Source: Embleya sp045207785 (GTDB lineage Bacteria > Actinomycetota > Actinomycetes > Streptomycetales > Streptomycetaceae). From it: a stretch of DNA of 64,000 bases. The stretch covers positions 310,001-374,000 of the forward strand of contig NZ_CP108777.1 in NCBI RefSeq assembly GCF_045207785.1, in the 5' to 3' direction. A program made the translations under genes and the position numbers. The notes under the pieces are model-generated. The model was given only the letters and a program-made list of their open reading frames with translations. It did not search any database and was not told where the DNA came from. Positions 48,421 through 57,364 of the stretch are shown one piece after another (position 1 is the first letter of the stretch; the number at the start of each line of letters is the position of its first letter).

Positions 48421-49716
48421 ATGAGTGAACGGAACCGCATGCGTATCCGAGCCGACGCGGCATCCGGCACCCGCCCCGAGTCGCGCCGACGCCGCGTCGG
48501 GGAGCGTCGATCGCGCGCCGGACGTCGGGGTCTGTACGCCGTGTTCTTCCTCAACGGATCGATCCTCGCCAGTTGGGCGCCGCGCATCCCGCAGGTCAAG
48601 GCCGATCTCCAGCTGTCGGACGGGCAACTCGGCATCGCCCTGCTCGGCGTCGCGCTCGGTTCGGTGCCGGCGATGCCGGCGGCCGGCACCGTGGTCGACC
48701 GATTCGGCAGCCGTATGGTCACCCGCGTCGCGCTGCCGGTCTACGCGTCGGCGATCTCTCTGCTCGCACTGGCCGACGGACTGGTCCAACTCACGCTCGC
48801 CCTCGCGGTCCTCGGCGCCGCGGTGGGCGCGCTCGACGTGGCCATGAACACGCACGCCGTCGACGGCGAACGCGGCGCGGAGCGCTCCGGCATCTCGTCG
48901 TTCCACGGCCTCTACAGCGCGGGCGCGCTCACCGGCGCGCTGATCGGCACGGCCGCGGCGGCGGCCGGAGTGCGTCCGGACACACAGTTCCTGGTCACCG
49001 CCGCCGTGGCCCTGGTCGCCTCGGTGCCGGCCGCCGCAGTGCTGAGGCCGGCCGTCCGGCACGTGCCCGAGTCGCGGACGCGGCCCACCGCCCGGGTCGG
49101 GCCCGGACCTCGAAGGCGCCTACTGTGGCTCAGCCTGCTCGGGCTGTCCGTGCTGCTCATCGAGGGTGTGATCACCGACTGGGGCACGGTGTACCTCGCG
49201 GATTCGGTGCACGCGCAGCCCGGTGTGTCGGGCGCGGGCTACGTGGTGTTCGCACTGGCCATGATGCTCGGGCGGCTCACCGGTGACCGCGCGGCCGCGC
49301 GTTTCGGCCCGGTTCGAATCGTGCGCTTCGGCGCGCTGATGACCGGATCCGCCGCTGCGGTCGCGATCGCGGTGCCCGCTGCATGGGTGGTGGTAGCGGC
49401 GTTCGCGGCTGTCGGTCTGGGCATCGCGTGCTCGTTCCCGCTCGTGGTCGGCGGCGTCGGCCGGCAGTTCCCCAACGCCCCGGGCCCGGCGGTCGCCACC
49501 GTCTCCACCACCGGCTACCTGGCCTTCCTCGCCGGACCGCCGCTGATCGGCTTCCTCGCCGCCCACGTCACACTTCGCCTGGCCCTGCTCCTGGTCCCCG
49601 TACTCGCGCTCGTCACCGCGTCCCTCGCCGGCCTCTTGTCCGCCGACCGTACGCAGGCAACCGCCCGGCGCCCGGACACGACCTCCGTCGTGCCGCCCGT
49701 CGACAACCGCGCGTGA
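48421..49716 (+). CDS. MFS transporter (YbjJ-like)
   Basis: This is 431 residues, starting 6 bp after the deacetylase stop. After ~35 basic residues, about 12 helices follow: LYAVFFLNGSILASWAPRIPQVKADLQLSDGQLGIALLGVALGSVPAMPAAGTVVDRFGSR is the signature start of the YbjJ-like MFS branch. SFHGLYSAGALTGALIGTAAAAAG and GVITDWGTVYLADS are further landmarks. Tight spacing with the PIG-L gene implies co-transcription. Its substrate is not predictable. Confidence 0.88.
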   Translation: MSERNRMRIRADAASGTRPESRRRRVGERRSRAGRRGLYAVFFLNGSILASWAPRIPQVKADLQLSDGQLGIALLGVALGSVPAMPAAGTVVDRFGSRMVTRVALPVYASAISLLALADGLVQLTLALAVLGAAVGALDVAMNTHAVDGERGAERSGISSFHGLYSAGALTGALIGTAAAAAGVRPDTQFLVTAAVALVASVPAAAVLRPAVRHVPESRTRPTARVGPGPRRRLLWLSLLGLSVLLIEGVITDWGTVYLADSVHAQPGVSGAGYVVFALAMMLGRLTGDRAAARFGPVRIVRFGALMTGSAAAVAIAVPAAWVVVAAFAAVGLGIACSFPLVVGGVGRQFPNAPGPAVATVSTTGYLAFLAGPPLIGFLAAHVTLRLALLLVPVLALVTASLAGLLSADRTQATARRPDTTSVVPPVDNRA

Positions 49717-49857
49717 CCTTCGGCGGCCGCCCCACGTTCTCCGGCGCGGTGACGGATCCAGGCGCCGTCGGTTGTCGCTGCTACCGTCCTGCGCCACACG
49801 AGTCAGCATGAGCCGACCGGCGAAGTGGTGGTCGGCCGACGCGGGGAGAGTGCGGGC

Positions 49858-52524
49858 ATGGCGAAGGCGCCACGGATGCCGGGGACCGAGTGCCTGGCGG
49901 CTTTCGGCCGCCAGGTCGATCTGGAGGAGGCGCTGCGGCGGGATCCGTCGGGGTTCGTCGAGGCGGTTCGGTACGCGCCGGACGTCCCGCGGCCGCTCGC
50001 GGAGGCCGTGATCGCGGTCGGCGGCGAGTGGATCGGCTTGTTGGCACGCAACTTCGACGCCCTCGCGGAGAACCCCGACCTTCGACGGCGGCTGGCCGGC
50101 ACCGGGCATCCGCTTGTCGCCCGAGCCGTCTTCGAGAACATCTGGGGAGCGTGGCTCCCCGCCGAACTGCGCCTGCTCCTGGCCGCGGCCGACCCCGCCG
50201 ACGCGGGGTGGAAGCCGCGGCTCGCCCGGATCCGCGCCCTGACCAAGACCCGATCGAAGGACGAACACGAACGGTGCGACGCCGTCACCGTCCTGCGCGC
50301 CACGGTGGTCGCGCCCTTCCCTCAACTGGTTCGCACGGCGCTGGCCGCCCCCGACACCCTCGACCGCGCCGAGCAACTGCGTGGCCTGCTGTCGCTGTAC
50401 ACCCACGGCGGCTCGGTGGCCCTGCGCGCGGCCGTGGCAGACCCGGAGATCGCACACGAACTCCGCCGGCACGACGGAGCCGAACTCGCCGCCCGAGCCC
50501 TGGCCGACCCCGACGGCGGGCCCGAAGCGCTCCGCGACGCGGTCGCGACCGCCGAGGGCACCCCCGGCGGGCTCACCGAAAGCTACGTCGATCCGTGGAA
50601 CCGGTTGGACTGGCCCGCGCTCATGGCCGCGCACGCCGACCGGCCGCTTGCGTCCGGACTGATCGAGGGCTTGCTGACGAGGGAAGACTGCCCGCCGGAG
50701 GCGTTCGCCTCGCTCGGCGCGGCACACCCGGAGCCCCTGCGGATCCTGGAGCAGCTGCGGCACCGGCCCGCCCCGGCGGCTCTGTTGGAAGTCATCCGAC
50801 CGTCGGGCATGGGCATGGGCCTGGACATCCTGCTCGCGACGCTCGACCGGAGCCTCGGCCGTACCGTGACCGGCGACGATCTGCTGCATGTCGTCCGCCC
50901 GGCGAGCCTGGTGCTGGAGGCCGCGCAGGGCGTCCGCGATCCCGCGCAGCGGCAGGGACGCGAATGGGAGCGGTTCGGCTCCCGGTTGGCCGACCTGGTG
51001 GCGGAGTCCCTCGGCGCAGACATCGCCGCGTGGCGAATGTTGCGGAGCATGCTGAAGGAGTACCCCGGCTCCGTCGCCGACTTGGTGAAGGAAGCGGCGA
51101 CACGGACGGTCCGAGAGCGGACCGAGCACCGTGAGGACGGGTCCGGCAGCGACCGGTCCGGCGACGACGGGCCGCCCTCGTGGCCCGACGGCAGGGCAGG
51201 CGTGCCGAGTCTGACCGGCCCCTGGATGGTGCTGAAGAAGGAGCGGGCCGCGTTTGTCGCCCTGCTGAACGCGGCGGCGACACCGGTGCAGCGCGAGCTG
51301 CTGCGGCACGTCGACGACGAGACGGCGTCCGACCTGCTGGCGCTGGGCGAATGGCGGCCCGATTGGACGGCGTGGGCACGCGCGGGCGAACCGGGCGGCC
51401 GCGAGCGGGTGCTGATCGCCCGTCACCAGATGTGCAGGCAGGTCGTCGTCCGCGACCAAATGGCCACCGGCCTGCCCAGCCGCCCGCTGCCCGCCGACGC
51501 GGCGGCCGAGCTTGCCCGGCTGGACGATCCCGCGATCAACGCCGCCCTCATCTACCAGCCGAACCTTCCCCGCGACCTGCGCGACGCCGTGCTGGCCGGC
51601 GTACCCCTGGGGCCCGGGGCGAAGCCGGGCGGCCGACTGCCGCTCTCCGCCGAACTGCGCGGCGAGCTCCTGTCGGAACCCACGAGATGGGAGCACCTGC
51701 TCCCGGTGTTCGGCACCGGCGACACCCGCCTGACCGCCCAGTGCCTCGCGTCCGGCTGGGCCGAACGCTCACCGACTCTCCAACTGCGCATGCTCCTGGG
51801 ACTGTGGGAGCGCAACGGCCCGGAGCTCCTGGACCGCGAACACCGCCGCTGGCTTCCGAAGTCCGTCGACGACGACGTTCGCTCCCTGGTCACCGAGTTG
51901 CTGTCGAAGCAGGACGCCGACGCCGCACTGGAACGGCTGCGCGCGGCCACCACGGAGGGGGAATCGACTCGAGGCCTGCTCACCCGGTTCCGCACGTCCG
52001 GCAGCGATCTCAACATCATTCGCGCGGAGGGGTTCGAGCTCGACTGGGAGCAGCTCTACGACGCCTTCCAGCGCGGCAGACTGGATCCCGGGCGGGCCCA
52101 CGAACTCGCGAGCGACGACCAGTGCCTCGTTCACCTGCGTGATCGCCCGTGGGTGAGGTTGAACCGCGCTCAGCGCAAGGCCGTCGACGCGTTGAACCAG
52201 GGACAATCGCCCGCGACCGTACTCGCGAACAACCCACTGCCCGCCCGCGGCCGCGGCGACGCCGGCTGGATCACCGAGGCGCTTGCCCTCACCCCGCTCA
52301 CCCCTGTGGACGTGATCCGCCATGCCCGGCCCGCGGTTGCGGCGCTGCGGGCCGTTGCGCTCGAAGGCGTCGTCCGGCAGGAGCTGGAATCGCTGGTGCG
52401 CAAACACCTGACGGGACAGCCCGCAGGCTGGGCCCTGGCCTGCCGGCTCCTCCCCGACTTCCCCGGCACTCTCCCGGAACTCCTGTCCACGATCGCAAGC
52501 GCCGTGGTCGCCGAGCCCCACTGA
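49858..52524 (+). CDS. Large hypothetical protein, alpha-helical
   Basis: This is 888 residues from the ATG at 49858 with GGGGAGAG upstream. There is no signal peptide and no membrane segment. The protein is rich in Leu, Ala, Arg and Asp, and reads as many short amphipathic helices (LAEAVIAVGGEWIGLLARNF, LRLLLAAADPADAGWKPRLA, LRGLLSLYTHGGSVALRAAV, HELASDDQCLVHLRD). This is consistent with a HEAT/ARM-like or similar helical-repeat scaffold. An acidic spacer lies around residues 420-450 (EHREDGSGSDRSGDD). I recognise no family. It is monocistronic. Confidence 0.75.
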   Translation: MAKAPRMPGTECLAAFGRQVDLEEALRRDPSGFVEAVRYAPDVPRPLAEAVIAVGGEWIGLLARNFDALAENPDLRRRLAGTGHPLVARAVFENIWGAWLPAELRLLLAAADPADAGWKPRLARIRALTKTRSKDEHERCDAVTVLRATVVAPFPQLVRTALAAPDTLDRAEQLRGLLSLYTHGGSVALRAAVADPEIAHELRRHDGAELAARALADPDGGPEALRDAVATAEGTPGGLTESYVDPWNRLDWPALMAAHADRPLASGLIEGLLTREDCPPEAFASLGAAHPEPLRILEQLRHRPAPAALLEVIRPSGMGMGLDILLATLDRSLGRTVTGDDLLHVVRPASLVLEAAQGVRDPAQRQGREWERFGSRLADLVAESLGADIAAWRMLRSMLKEYPGSVADLVKEAATRTVRERTEHREDGSGSDRSGDDGPPSWPDGRAGVPSLTGPWMVLKKERAAFVALLNAAATPVQRELLRHVDDETASDLLALGEWRPDWTAWARAGEPGGRERVLIARHQMCRQVVVRDQMATGLPSRPLPADAAAELARLDDPAINAALIYQPNLPRDLRDAVLAGVPLGPGAKPGGRLPLSAELRGELLSEPTRWEHLLPVFGTGDTRLTAQCLASGWAERSPTLQLRMLLGLWERNGPELLDREHRRWLPKSVDDDVRSLVTELLSKQDADAALERLRAATTEGESTRGLLTRFRTSGSDLNIIRAEGFELDWEQLYDAFQRGRLDPGRAHELASDDQCLVHLRDRPWVRLNRAQRKAVDALNQGQSPATVLANNPLPARGRGDAGWITEALALTPLTPVDVIRHARPAVAALRAVALEGVVRQELESLVRKHLTGQPAGWALACRLLPDFPGTLPELLSTIASAVVAEPH

Positions 52525-52801
52525 GCCGAGCCCCACTGACAAGTCACGCCCCCCGGGCGACGTACTCGGCCAAGCGGGAGCCCAGCGGACACTGCCGCAG
52601 TCCAGCTTCGTTTCGGTCGGGACGAACCCGGCGACGGTGGGCGCGGTGGTGGCAACGCTCGATGATCGCAACGCGCAGTGCCGTCAGGGGTGTTCGGGCC
52701 GGTCGTCCCCACCCGATGCCCAAACGCGGCTGCTCTATCTGTTCCCCACCCGACGAAGCCTCGGCCGGCGCGGGAACGGCCTTTCAGGCGCAGGGCCGGC
52801 T

Positions 52802-53602
52802 TCAGCCGCGGATCATCGACATCAGCAGTTGATGGGTTTCGCTGTCGGCGGCCACGACGAGTCCCCGGCCTGCCTGTCCGATCGGGGCGCCGTCGATCCC
52901 GGTGACTACGCAGCCGGCGGCCCGGCACAGAGCGATGCCGGCGGCGAAATGTACGCTCCCGGACAGGTCGCCGCCGTCGGTGACGTATGCGGCGCGCTTG
53001 CCGGCGGCGACCCAGGCCAACGCCAGCGTCGTGGACACGACCCGAGGTCGGAACCGTTCGACGAAACCGGGATGGGCCAGCAAGTCCACAGCCCGGAAGC
53101 CGGGCGCGCTGGGGAACGGCGGGTCGAGATTGACGTCCACGAGTCGGGTGGCGGGCGTGGGCGTCAACCGGGCATCGGCACCGTCGTGCCGCGCCCAGGA
53201 GGTCTCACCGTCGGTGAAGAAGATCTCGCCGCTGAACGGGTCGGCCACCGCCGCCGCACCGTTGCGCAGCGCCACGTTGACGGCCACCAACATGTTGCCG
53301 ACGGCGTAGTTCAGCGTGCCGCACAAGGGATCCACCAACCACTGGCGCTCGGCCTCCGTGGCACCCTGCTGCCCGCCCTCTTCACCGAGGACGGCATCAT
53401 CGGGCCGGGCGGCATGGAGGACGCCGAGGATGGTCTTCTCGGCCTCCACATCGGCGGCGGTGGCGAAGTCCCCGGCACCCTTGTCGATGCGGCTGAGCCG
53501 CCTGCCGTACATGTTGCGCACTACATCCGCGCCGGCGCGCGCCGCTGCCATCGCGACCCCGGCATCGTCGAGGCTCGCATACGAGTCGATCATGTCACGC
53601 AC
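52802..53602 (-). CDS. Inositol monophosphatase family protein with altered metal site
   Basis: This is 266 residues (ATG at 53600-53602; an ATG three codons on is also possible). Family landmarks are FATAADVEAEKTI, VLGEEGG (Glu ligands) and WLVDPLCGTLNYAVGNMLVAVNVAL. In active enzymes the third motif is W-x-x-D-P-x-D-G-T-x-N-F. Here the second Asp, a metal ligand, is Cys. The C-terminal W-D-x-A-A-G motif, which carries another ligand Asp, reads GSVHFAAGIAL. The protein may be a non-canonical phosphatase or a pseudoenzyme. It is monocistronic. Confidence 0.85.
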   Translation of the reverse strand: MRDMIDSYASLDDAGVAMAAARAGADVVRNMYGRRLSRIDKGAGDFATAADVEAEKTILGVLHAARPDDAVLGEEGGQQGATEAERQWLVDPLCGTLNYAVGNMLVAVNVALRNGAAAVADPFSGEIFFTDGETSWARHDGADARLTPTPATRLVDVNLDPPFPSAPGFRAVDLLAHPGFVERFRPRVVSTTLALAWVAAGKRAAYVTDGGDLSGSVHFAAGIALCRAAGCVVTGIDGAPIGQAGRGLVVAADSETHQLLMSMIRG

Positions 53603-53821
53603 GATATCGGCGGTAAGAACGCATCTCCACCGGCCTGGAAGACGGCATCGAGCCGGTGGCTACCAAACGGTCGGCAGGCCAAGCGTGTTCGCGCCGGCGA
53701 TGTCGGCGTCAGGCGCATCGGGAACTCGCGCCAGAACCCGAGTCGGTGTCGGCGGGCTGCGGTTGGATGGCCGTCGTCGAGCGGCGTCGCCCGGGTGCCG
53801 CGAGTGAAGACGGACGGTCTC

Positions 53822-54289
53822 ATGAACATCACCGACGGCCCGTACATGCCGCAGCACCCTCTCGCGGGCTACATGGAATGCGGCCTCTTCGTGGAGACCC
53901 GGCCGGACGCCCCGGACGCCGGGGTCGTGGTCCGGGCGATCAGGAGGTACACGGACGCGGAATGGCTGGTGGAGGCGACGGAGAACGGCCACACCCTGCG
54001 GCACGTGGACACCGGCCTGTACCTGAACGGATACGTGGACGACCCGGAGGCCGAGCCGGGTCGGGTGGGCTACAGCGGCGCGCCCCTGAAGGCAACGTCC
54101 GAGCCTGCGGAGTGGAAGCTGGTCCCGGTCGAGGAGTCCATGCTGCGGCGGATCGAACTCGCGTCGGCCCCAGGCCGGTTCGTGGCATCGTCCGGCACCC
54201 CCAACGCAGACCGCCCCACCCGGGCCATCCTCGCGGACGAGCATGGTTCGGGTGAGGTCCTCTCGTTCTTGTTCCTCCCGCGGGAGTAG
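53822..54289 (+). CDS. Small hypothetical protein, beta-rich
   Basis: This is 155 residues from the ATG at 53822; a GTG six codons upstream is possible. It begins MNITDGPYMPQHPLAGYMEC, with later segments TDAEWLVEATENGHTLRHVDTGLYLNGYV and RRIELASAPGRFVASSGTP. The repeated 'W-x-L/V...L-R-x-x-x-T-G-x-Y-L' pattern suggests a beta-trefoil of the ricin-like or fascin-like type. It has no signal peptide. I do not recognise a specific family. It is alone on this strand. Confidence 0.6.
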   Translation: MNITDGPYMPQHPLAGYMECGLFVETRPDAPDAGVVVRAIRRYTDAEWLVEATENGHTLRHVDTGLYLNGYVDDPEAEPGRVGYSGAPLKATSEPAEWKLVPVEESMLRRIELASAPGRFVASSGTPNADRPTRAILADEHGSGEVLSFLFLPRE

Positions 54290-54499
54290 CAACCAGTAGC
54301 CTCTCCACCGCAACCGGCCCACACGACCCAGCCCCGCGCCCACGACGATCCTCGATCCGGACGTGCGGCACACCGGCTACGCCGGCGCGGGGTGCACGAC
54401 CTCGTCTCTCGTCGGTCGTAGGGCGTCGACAACGGATGTCGCCCGGTCGGGCCGACCCTGGTGGCGGCCGTGCGGGTGGGCCGCGCACTGTGACGTCCC

Positions 54500-54643
54500 A
54501 TGAACGATCGCGACCACGACACCGCCGCGAGCAGACTCCACCGTCCGGTGCCACTGCACGAACTGGCCCAGCGCGGACACCTGCACGACCGCGTCACACG
54601 GGAGTACGGCCCCGACCTCCGCCCTGGCGGGCGCCCTGGGTGA
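54500..54643 (+). CDS. Doubtful 47-aa ORF
   Basis: It starts at ATG 54500 and reads MNDRDHDTAASRLHRPVPLH and ELAQRGHLHDRVTREYGPD. It is rich in His, Arg and Asp with G/C-biased third positions and ends at the loop of the hairpin below. No ribosome binding site is seen. It could be a small regulatory or secondary-metabolite-type peptide gene, or a remnant. It is a weak call. Confidence 0.3.
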   Translation: MNDRDHDTAASRLHRPVPLHELAQRGHLHDRVTREYGPDLRPGGRPG

Positions 54644-54663
54644 AAGTCTCCAGGGCGCCCGCC
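54626..54663. terminator. Strong hairpin terminator
   Basis: Perfect 14-base arms (54626-54639 GGCGGGCGCCCTGG and 54650-54663) flank a 10-base loop. The hairpin lies between convergent units (plus-strand genes ending at 54289/54643 and the minus-strand binding protein ending at 54834). Confidence 0.75.
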
Positions 54664-54833
54664 ACGCGGTGCGCGTACCTCGGGCTCGGGCATGGTCGGG
54701 CTCGGACATGGTCGGGCCCGGTGCACGCCCCCTGCACCGATCACCACACCCGGCGCCGCCGGGGATGTTCCCACCGGCGCCGGTAGTGGGTGCCGGGGGC
54801 CTTGGTGGTCGTCGGATCCCGGGTGGGGGTCGG

Positions 54834-56459
54834 TCAGTTGCCGCTGCTTCGGGTGAGTTGGTCGAAGTGGACGAGTCCGTCGTTGAAGGGCTCGACGCCG
54901 GCGAGGTGGCGGCTGTGCACGGCTGCCGCCGAGGCTTCCATGTACACCCAGAAGGGCATGTCGCGGTTCAGTGACGTCTGCACGCGCGTGTACGCGTCCC
55001 GGCGGACCTTGGGGTCGGGGGACAGTCGGCCCTCGCCCAGCGCCTGGTCCACGGTGGGGTTGCTGTAGCCGGTGATGTTGTTGACGCCCCCGGTGACCAG
55101 GAACTGGTGCATGGCCGGTTCCACGTCGTCCGCCCACAATTGGAAGACGGTGGCTTCGAAGTCGCGCTTGCTCGATGTGCGCGTGATGAGCGACGGGATG
55201 TCGACGACGTCGACGATCATGTTCACGCCCGGGTATTTCGCCAACGTCACGCGGATGTACTCGGCGATCTCCCGGGACTTGGGGCTGTCGGGCACCAAGT
55301 AATGGAAGTTGAAAGGCTTTTTCCCGTTCGAGGTGAGCTTCGCGAAGAGTTCGGCGGCCTGGTTCGGCTTGTTCTCCATGGCGGCCAGGTTGACGTTCGC
55401 CAGCCGGGAACTCGCGTTGAAGATGCCCCTGGCCGGAACGCCGAGACCCTTGTAGAAGCGGCGGTTGAGCTCCTCGCCGCTCAGCGCGAGCGCGATCGCG
55501 CGACGTGCGTCCACATTGTCGAAGGGGGGCTTGCGCAGGTTGAAGGCGATCATCAGGCCGCCGTTGAGCAGTGTTGCGTCGACCGTCAGATCCTTGTCCC
55601 GGGCGTCGCCCAGCACGGTCGGATCGGTGGTGACGGTGATGTCCGCTTTACCCTCTGCGATCGACCCGGGCGCCGCCGCGATGTTGCGATCCACTCGGAA
55701 TACGACTTCGTCGAGGTGGGGTAGTCCCTTCTGCCAGTAGGTTTCGTTGCGCACCATGCGCAAGTCCTTCCCGGGTTCCCAGGCTGCCAGTTTGAACGGG
55801 CCCGCGCCGATGGGGGCGCGCTTGAGCGCGGCTCGGCCCTCCGGCGTCGCGACGAGCTTCGCGGGGGCGACGAACGCGAGGTTGCGGGCGATCATGTGGT
55901 CGAAGTTGGCGTTGGCGGACGGCAGTTCGATTCTCAATTGCAGAGCCGACACCTGGATCAACTTGACGTCCCGCAGTACGCCGCCGACCAGTGAGTTCAC
56001 CGTCGGATCCCGGTGGGCGTCCCAGGTCGCCTTGACCGCGGCGGCGTCCAGAACCGAACCGTCCGAGAATCGCACTCCAGGGCGAAGTGTCAGAGTCCAG
56101 TTCGTGAGCTGGGCGTCGCTGGTCAACGACTCGGCCAGTTTGGGGTGCACGGTGCCGGTCGCCGGTTCGGTCCAGACCAGGACGTCGTACAGCGCCGACA
56201 TCCGGTTCCCGTCGGCCACGTTCGCATAGCTCGCGCTGAACGGGTCGAGGCCGCGTGGCTCACCCGGGAGGAGAAAGACGGCCGAGCCGCCCGCTTGGGG
56301 TTTGCCGGATTCGTCGGAATCCTCGTCGCCGAGCAGCCCGCATCCGGCCGTGGCAGTCAGGCAGACCATCGCCATTCCCAGGGCCCAGGGGCGCAGAACG
56401 CGGCGGAAGGGTCTGCCAAGTCCGGTAGTTCTTCGTATCGTTCGTATCGCGAGAAACAC
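54834..56459 (-). CDS. ABC transporter substrate-binding lipoprotein, family 5 (peptide type)
   Basis: This is 541 residues from a GTG at 56457-56459 with GGAAAG upstream. It has an N-terminal basic/hydrophobic signal with lipobox TAGC (Cys40). The mature part matches SBP_bac_5: FLLPGEPRGLDPFSASYANVADG, LAESLTSDAQLTNWTLTLRPGVRFSDGSVLDAAAVKATWD, APIGAGPFKLAAWEPGKDLRMVRNETYW and TGYSNPTVDQALGEGR. It binds oligopeptides or similar compounds. No permease or ATPase genes flank it, so it is an orphan binding protein. Confidence 0.9.
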   Translation of the reverse strand: MFLAIRTIRRTTGLGRPFRRVLRPWALGMAMVCLTATAGCGLLGDEDSDESGKPQAGGSAVFLLPGEPRGLDPFSASYANVADGNRMSALYDVLVWTEPATGTVHPKLAESLTSDAQLTNWTLTLRPGVRFSDGSVLDAAAVKATWDAHRDPTVNSLVGGVLRDVKLIQVSALQLRIELPSANANFDHMIARNLAFVAPAKLVATPEGRAALKRAPIGAGPFKLAAWEPGKDLRMVRNETYWQKGLPHLDEVVFRVDRNIAAAPGSIAEGKADITVTTDPTVLGDARDKDLTVDATLLNGGLMIAFNLRKPPFDNVDARRAIALALSGEELNRRFYKGLGVPARGIFNASSRLANVNLAAMENKPNQAAELFAKLTSNGKKPFNFHYLVPDSPKSREIAEYIRVTLAKYPGVNMIVDVVDIPSLITRTSSKRDFEATVFQLWADDVEPAMHQFLVTGGVNNITGYSNPTVDQALGEGRLSPDPKVRRDAYTRVQTSLNRDMPFWVYMEASAAAVHSRHLAGVEPFNDGLVHFDQLTRSSGN

Positions 56460-56764
56460 GACTTTCCTGCCTGCCCTGTGTCGACGATTTGGATACTGTG
56501 CGTCGCCGGTCGATCGGTGCGGTCGTCCCGGCCGAGCATCGGATCGCCTGAGCGCTCGCGCCGCAATTTCGCGTATGGCGCGTCACGTGTCGATCCGTCC
56601 GATGGCTGCCGGGACGTGGCGAGAACACCGCGGGACACGGACGGATGGCGCTCTCGGATCTCGCGGCGCAACAGAAGGTATCGGCGCGTGCGCGAGGTTG
56701 CTATCCATCCGACGCGGGATGCCGAGACTCCGAGGTTTGAGCATCGCGACAACGACGGTTTCCC
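56460..56764. other. Intergenic region upstream of the orphan binding protein
   Basis: No gene is supported. It should contain the promoter of the binding-protein gene. Open frames here lack coding bias. Confidence 0.4.
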
Positions 56765-57364
56765 GTGCGGGGGAAGGTCGTTCCGACGAGCACGAACGCG
56801 CGTCGATGTACTCCACCCGCAGCCATAATCCCGTGCAGGGCAGTCGAGTTCGAGGTGTGGGCATCGTGGTGGCCCGACGGGTTCGGCCGTCCGCTCAGCG
56901 GTGAGGAGTTCGCCGCGCTCCACGTCGGCGTCGCCGGCGAGGCGTGCTCGTCCTTCGGTGACGGGCCTGCGCATACCGTGTGGATCCGGCGCGGTGGGCG
57001 CCCGGCCGACCGGGCACTGCTCGGCAACGGCAGCGCACAAACGTTGCCCGCTCCCCACGCGCTGGGAGTGATGACGGCGCTCGCGGGCACGCTCGGCCGA
57101 CGGGGCATGCTCCGGGAGCTTCGCGGGTGGGTCGGCGAGTTCGTCGCGCGCGGGCCCGATCGGGTCCGTTGCGGGGCGAGCAAAGCGAGCGCCGGGCACT
57201 GTCGCCGTATGTCCCCCAGGCATTACGATCCGCACTCGTGGCTGTCGTCCGATCGACCGCGCACCCAATCGATCGACGTTCGGGGGAAGTCGTGTCGCTG
57301 TCGCCTTCGGGGAACCGCCGCGCCCGCACGGCCGTTGCGGCGGCCGTGCTGCTGTTCGGCGTGA
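56765..57364 (+). CDS. Hypothetical protein, ends uncertain
   Basis: The frame between about 56840 and 57260 has strong G/C third-position bias and reads VEFEVWASWWPDGFGRPLSG, EEFAALHVGVAGEACSSFGD and LGVMTALAGTLGRRGMLREL. The only start in context is a GTG at 56765, which lacks a ribosome binding site. The last ~25 codons overlap the start of the lipoprotein gene (57292) in another frame and look non-coding. It may be a truncated or frameshifted gene. No family is recognised. Confidence 0.4.
   Translation: MRGKVVPTSTNARRCTPPAAIIPCRAVEFEVWASWWPDGFGRPLSGEEFAALHVGVAGEACSSFGDGPAHTVWIRRGGRPADRALLGNGSAQTLPAPHALGVMTALAGTLGRRGMLRELRGWVGEFVARGPDRVRCGASKASAGHCRRMSPRHYDPHSWLSSDRPRTQSIDVRGKSCRCRLRGTAAPARPLRRPCCCSA

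Larger units (their letters stand above)
54290..54833. other. Intergenic region with a doubtful small ORF and a terminator
   Basis: This 544-bp gap separates convergent genes. It holds the 47-codon frame at 54500-54643 and the hairpin at 54626-54663. Nothing else is supported. Confidence 0.4.

Noticed and set aside
49120..51696. 858-codon minus-strand open frame opposite the 888-residue gene
   Set aside because: It is an antisense shadow of an MFS gene and the large hypothetical gene, with no ribosome binding site or domain.
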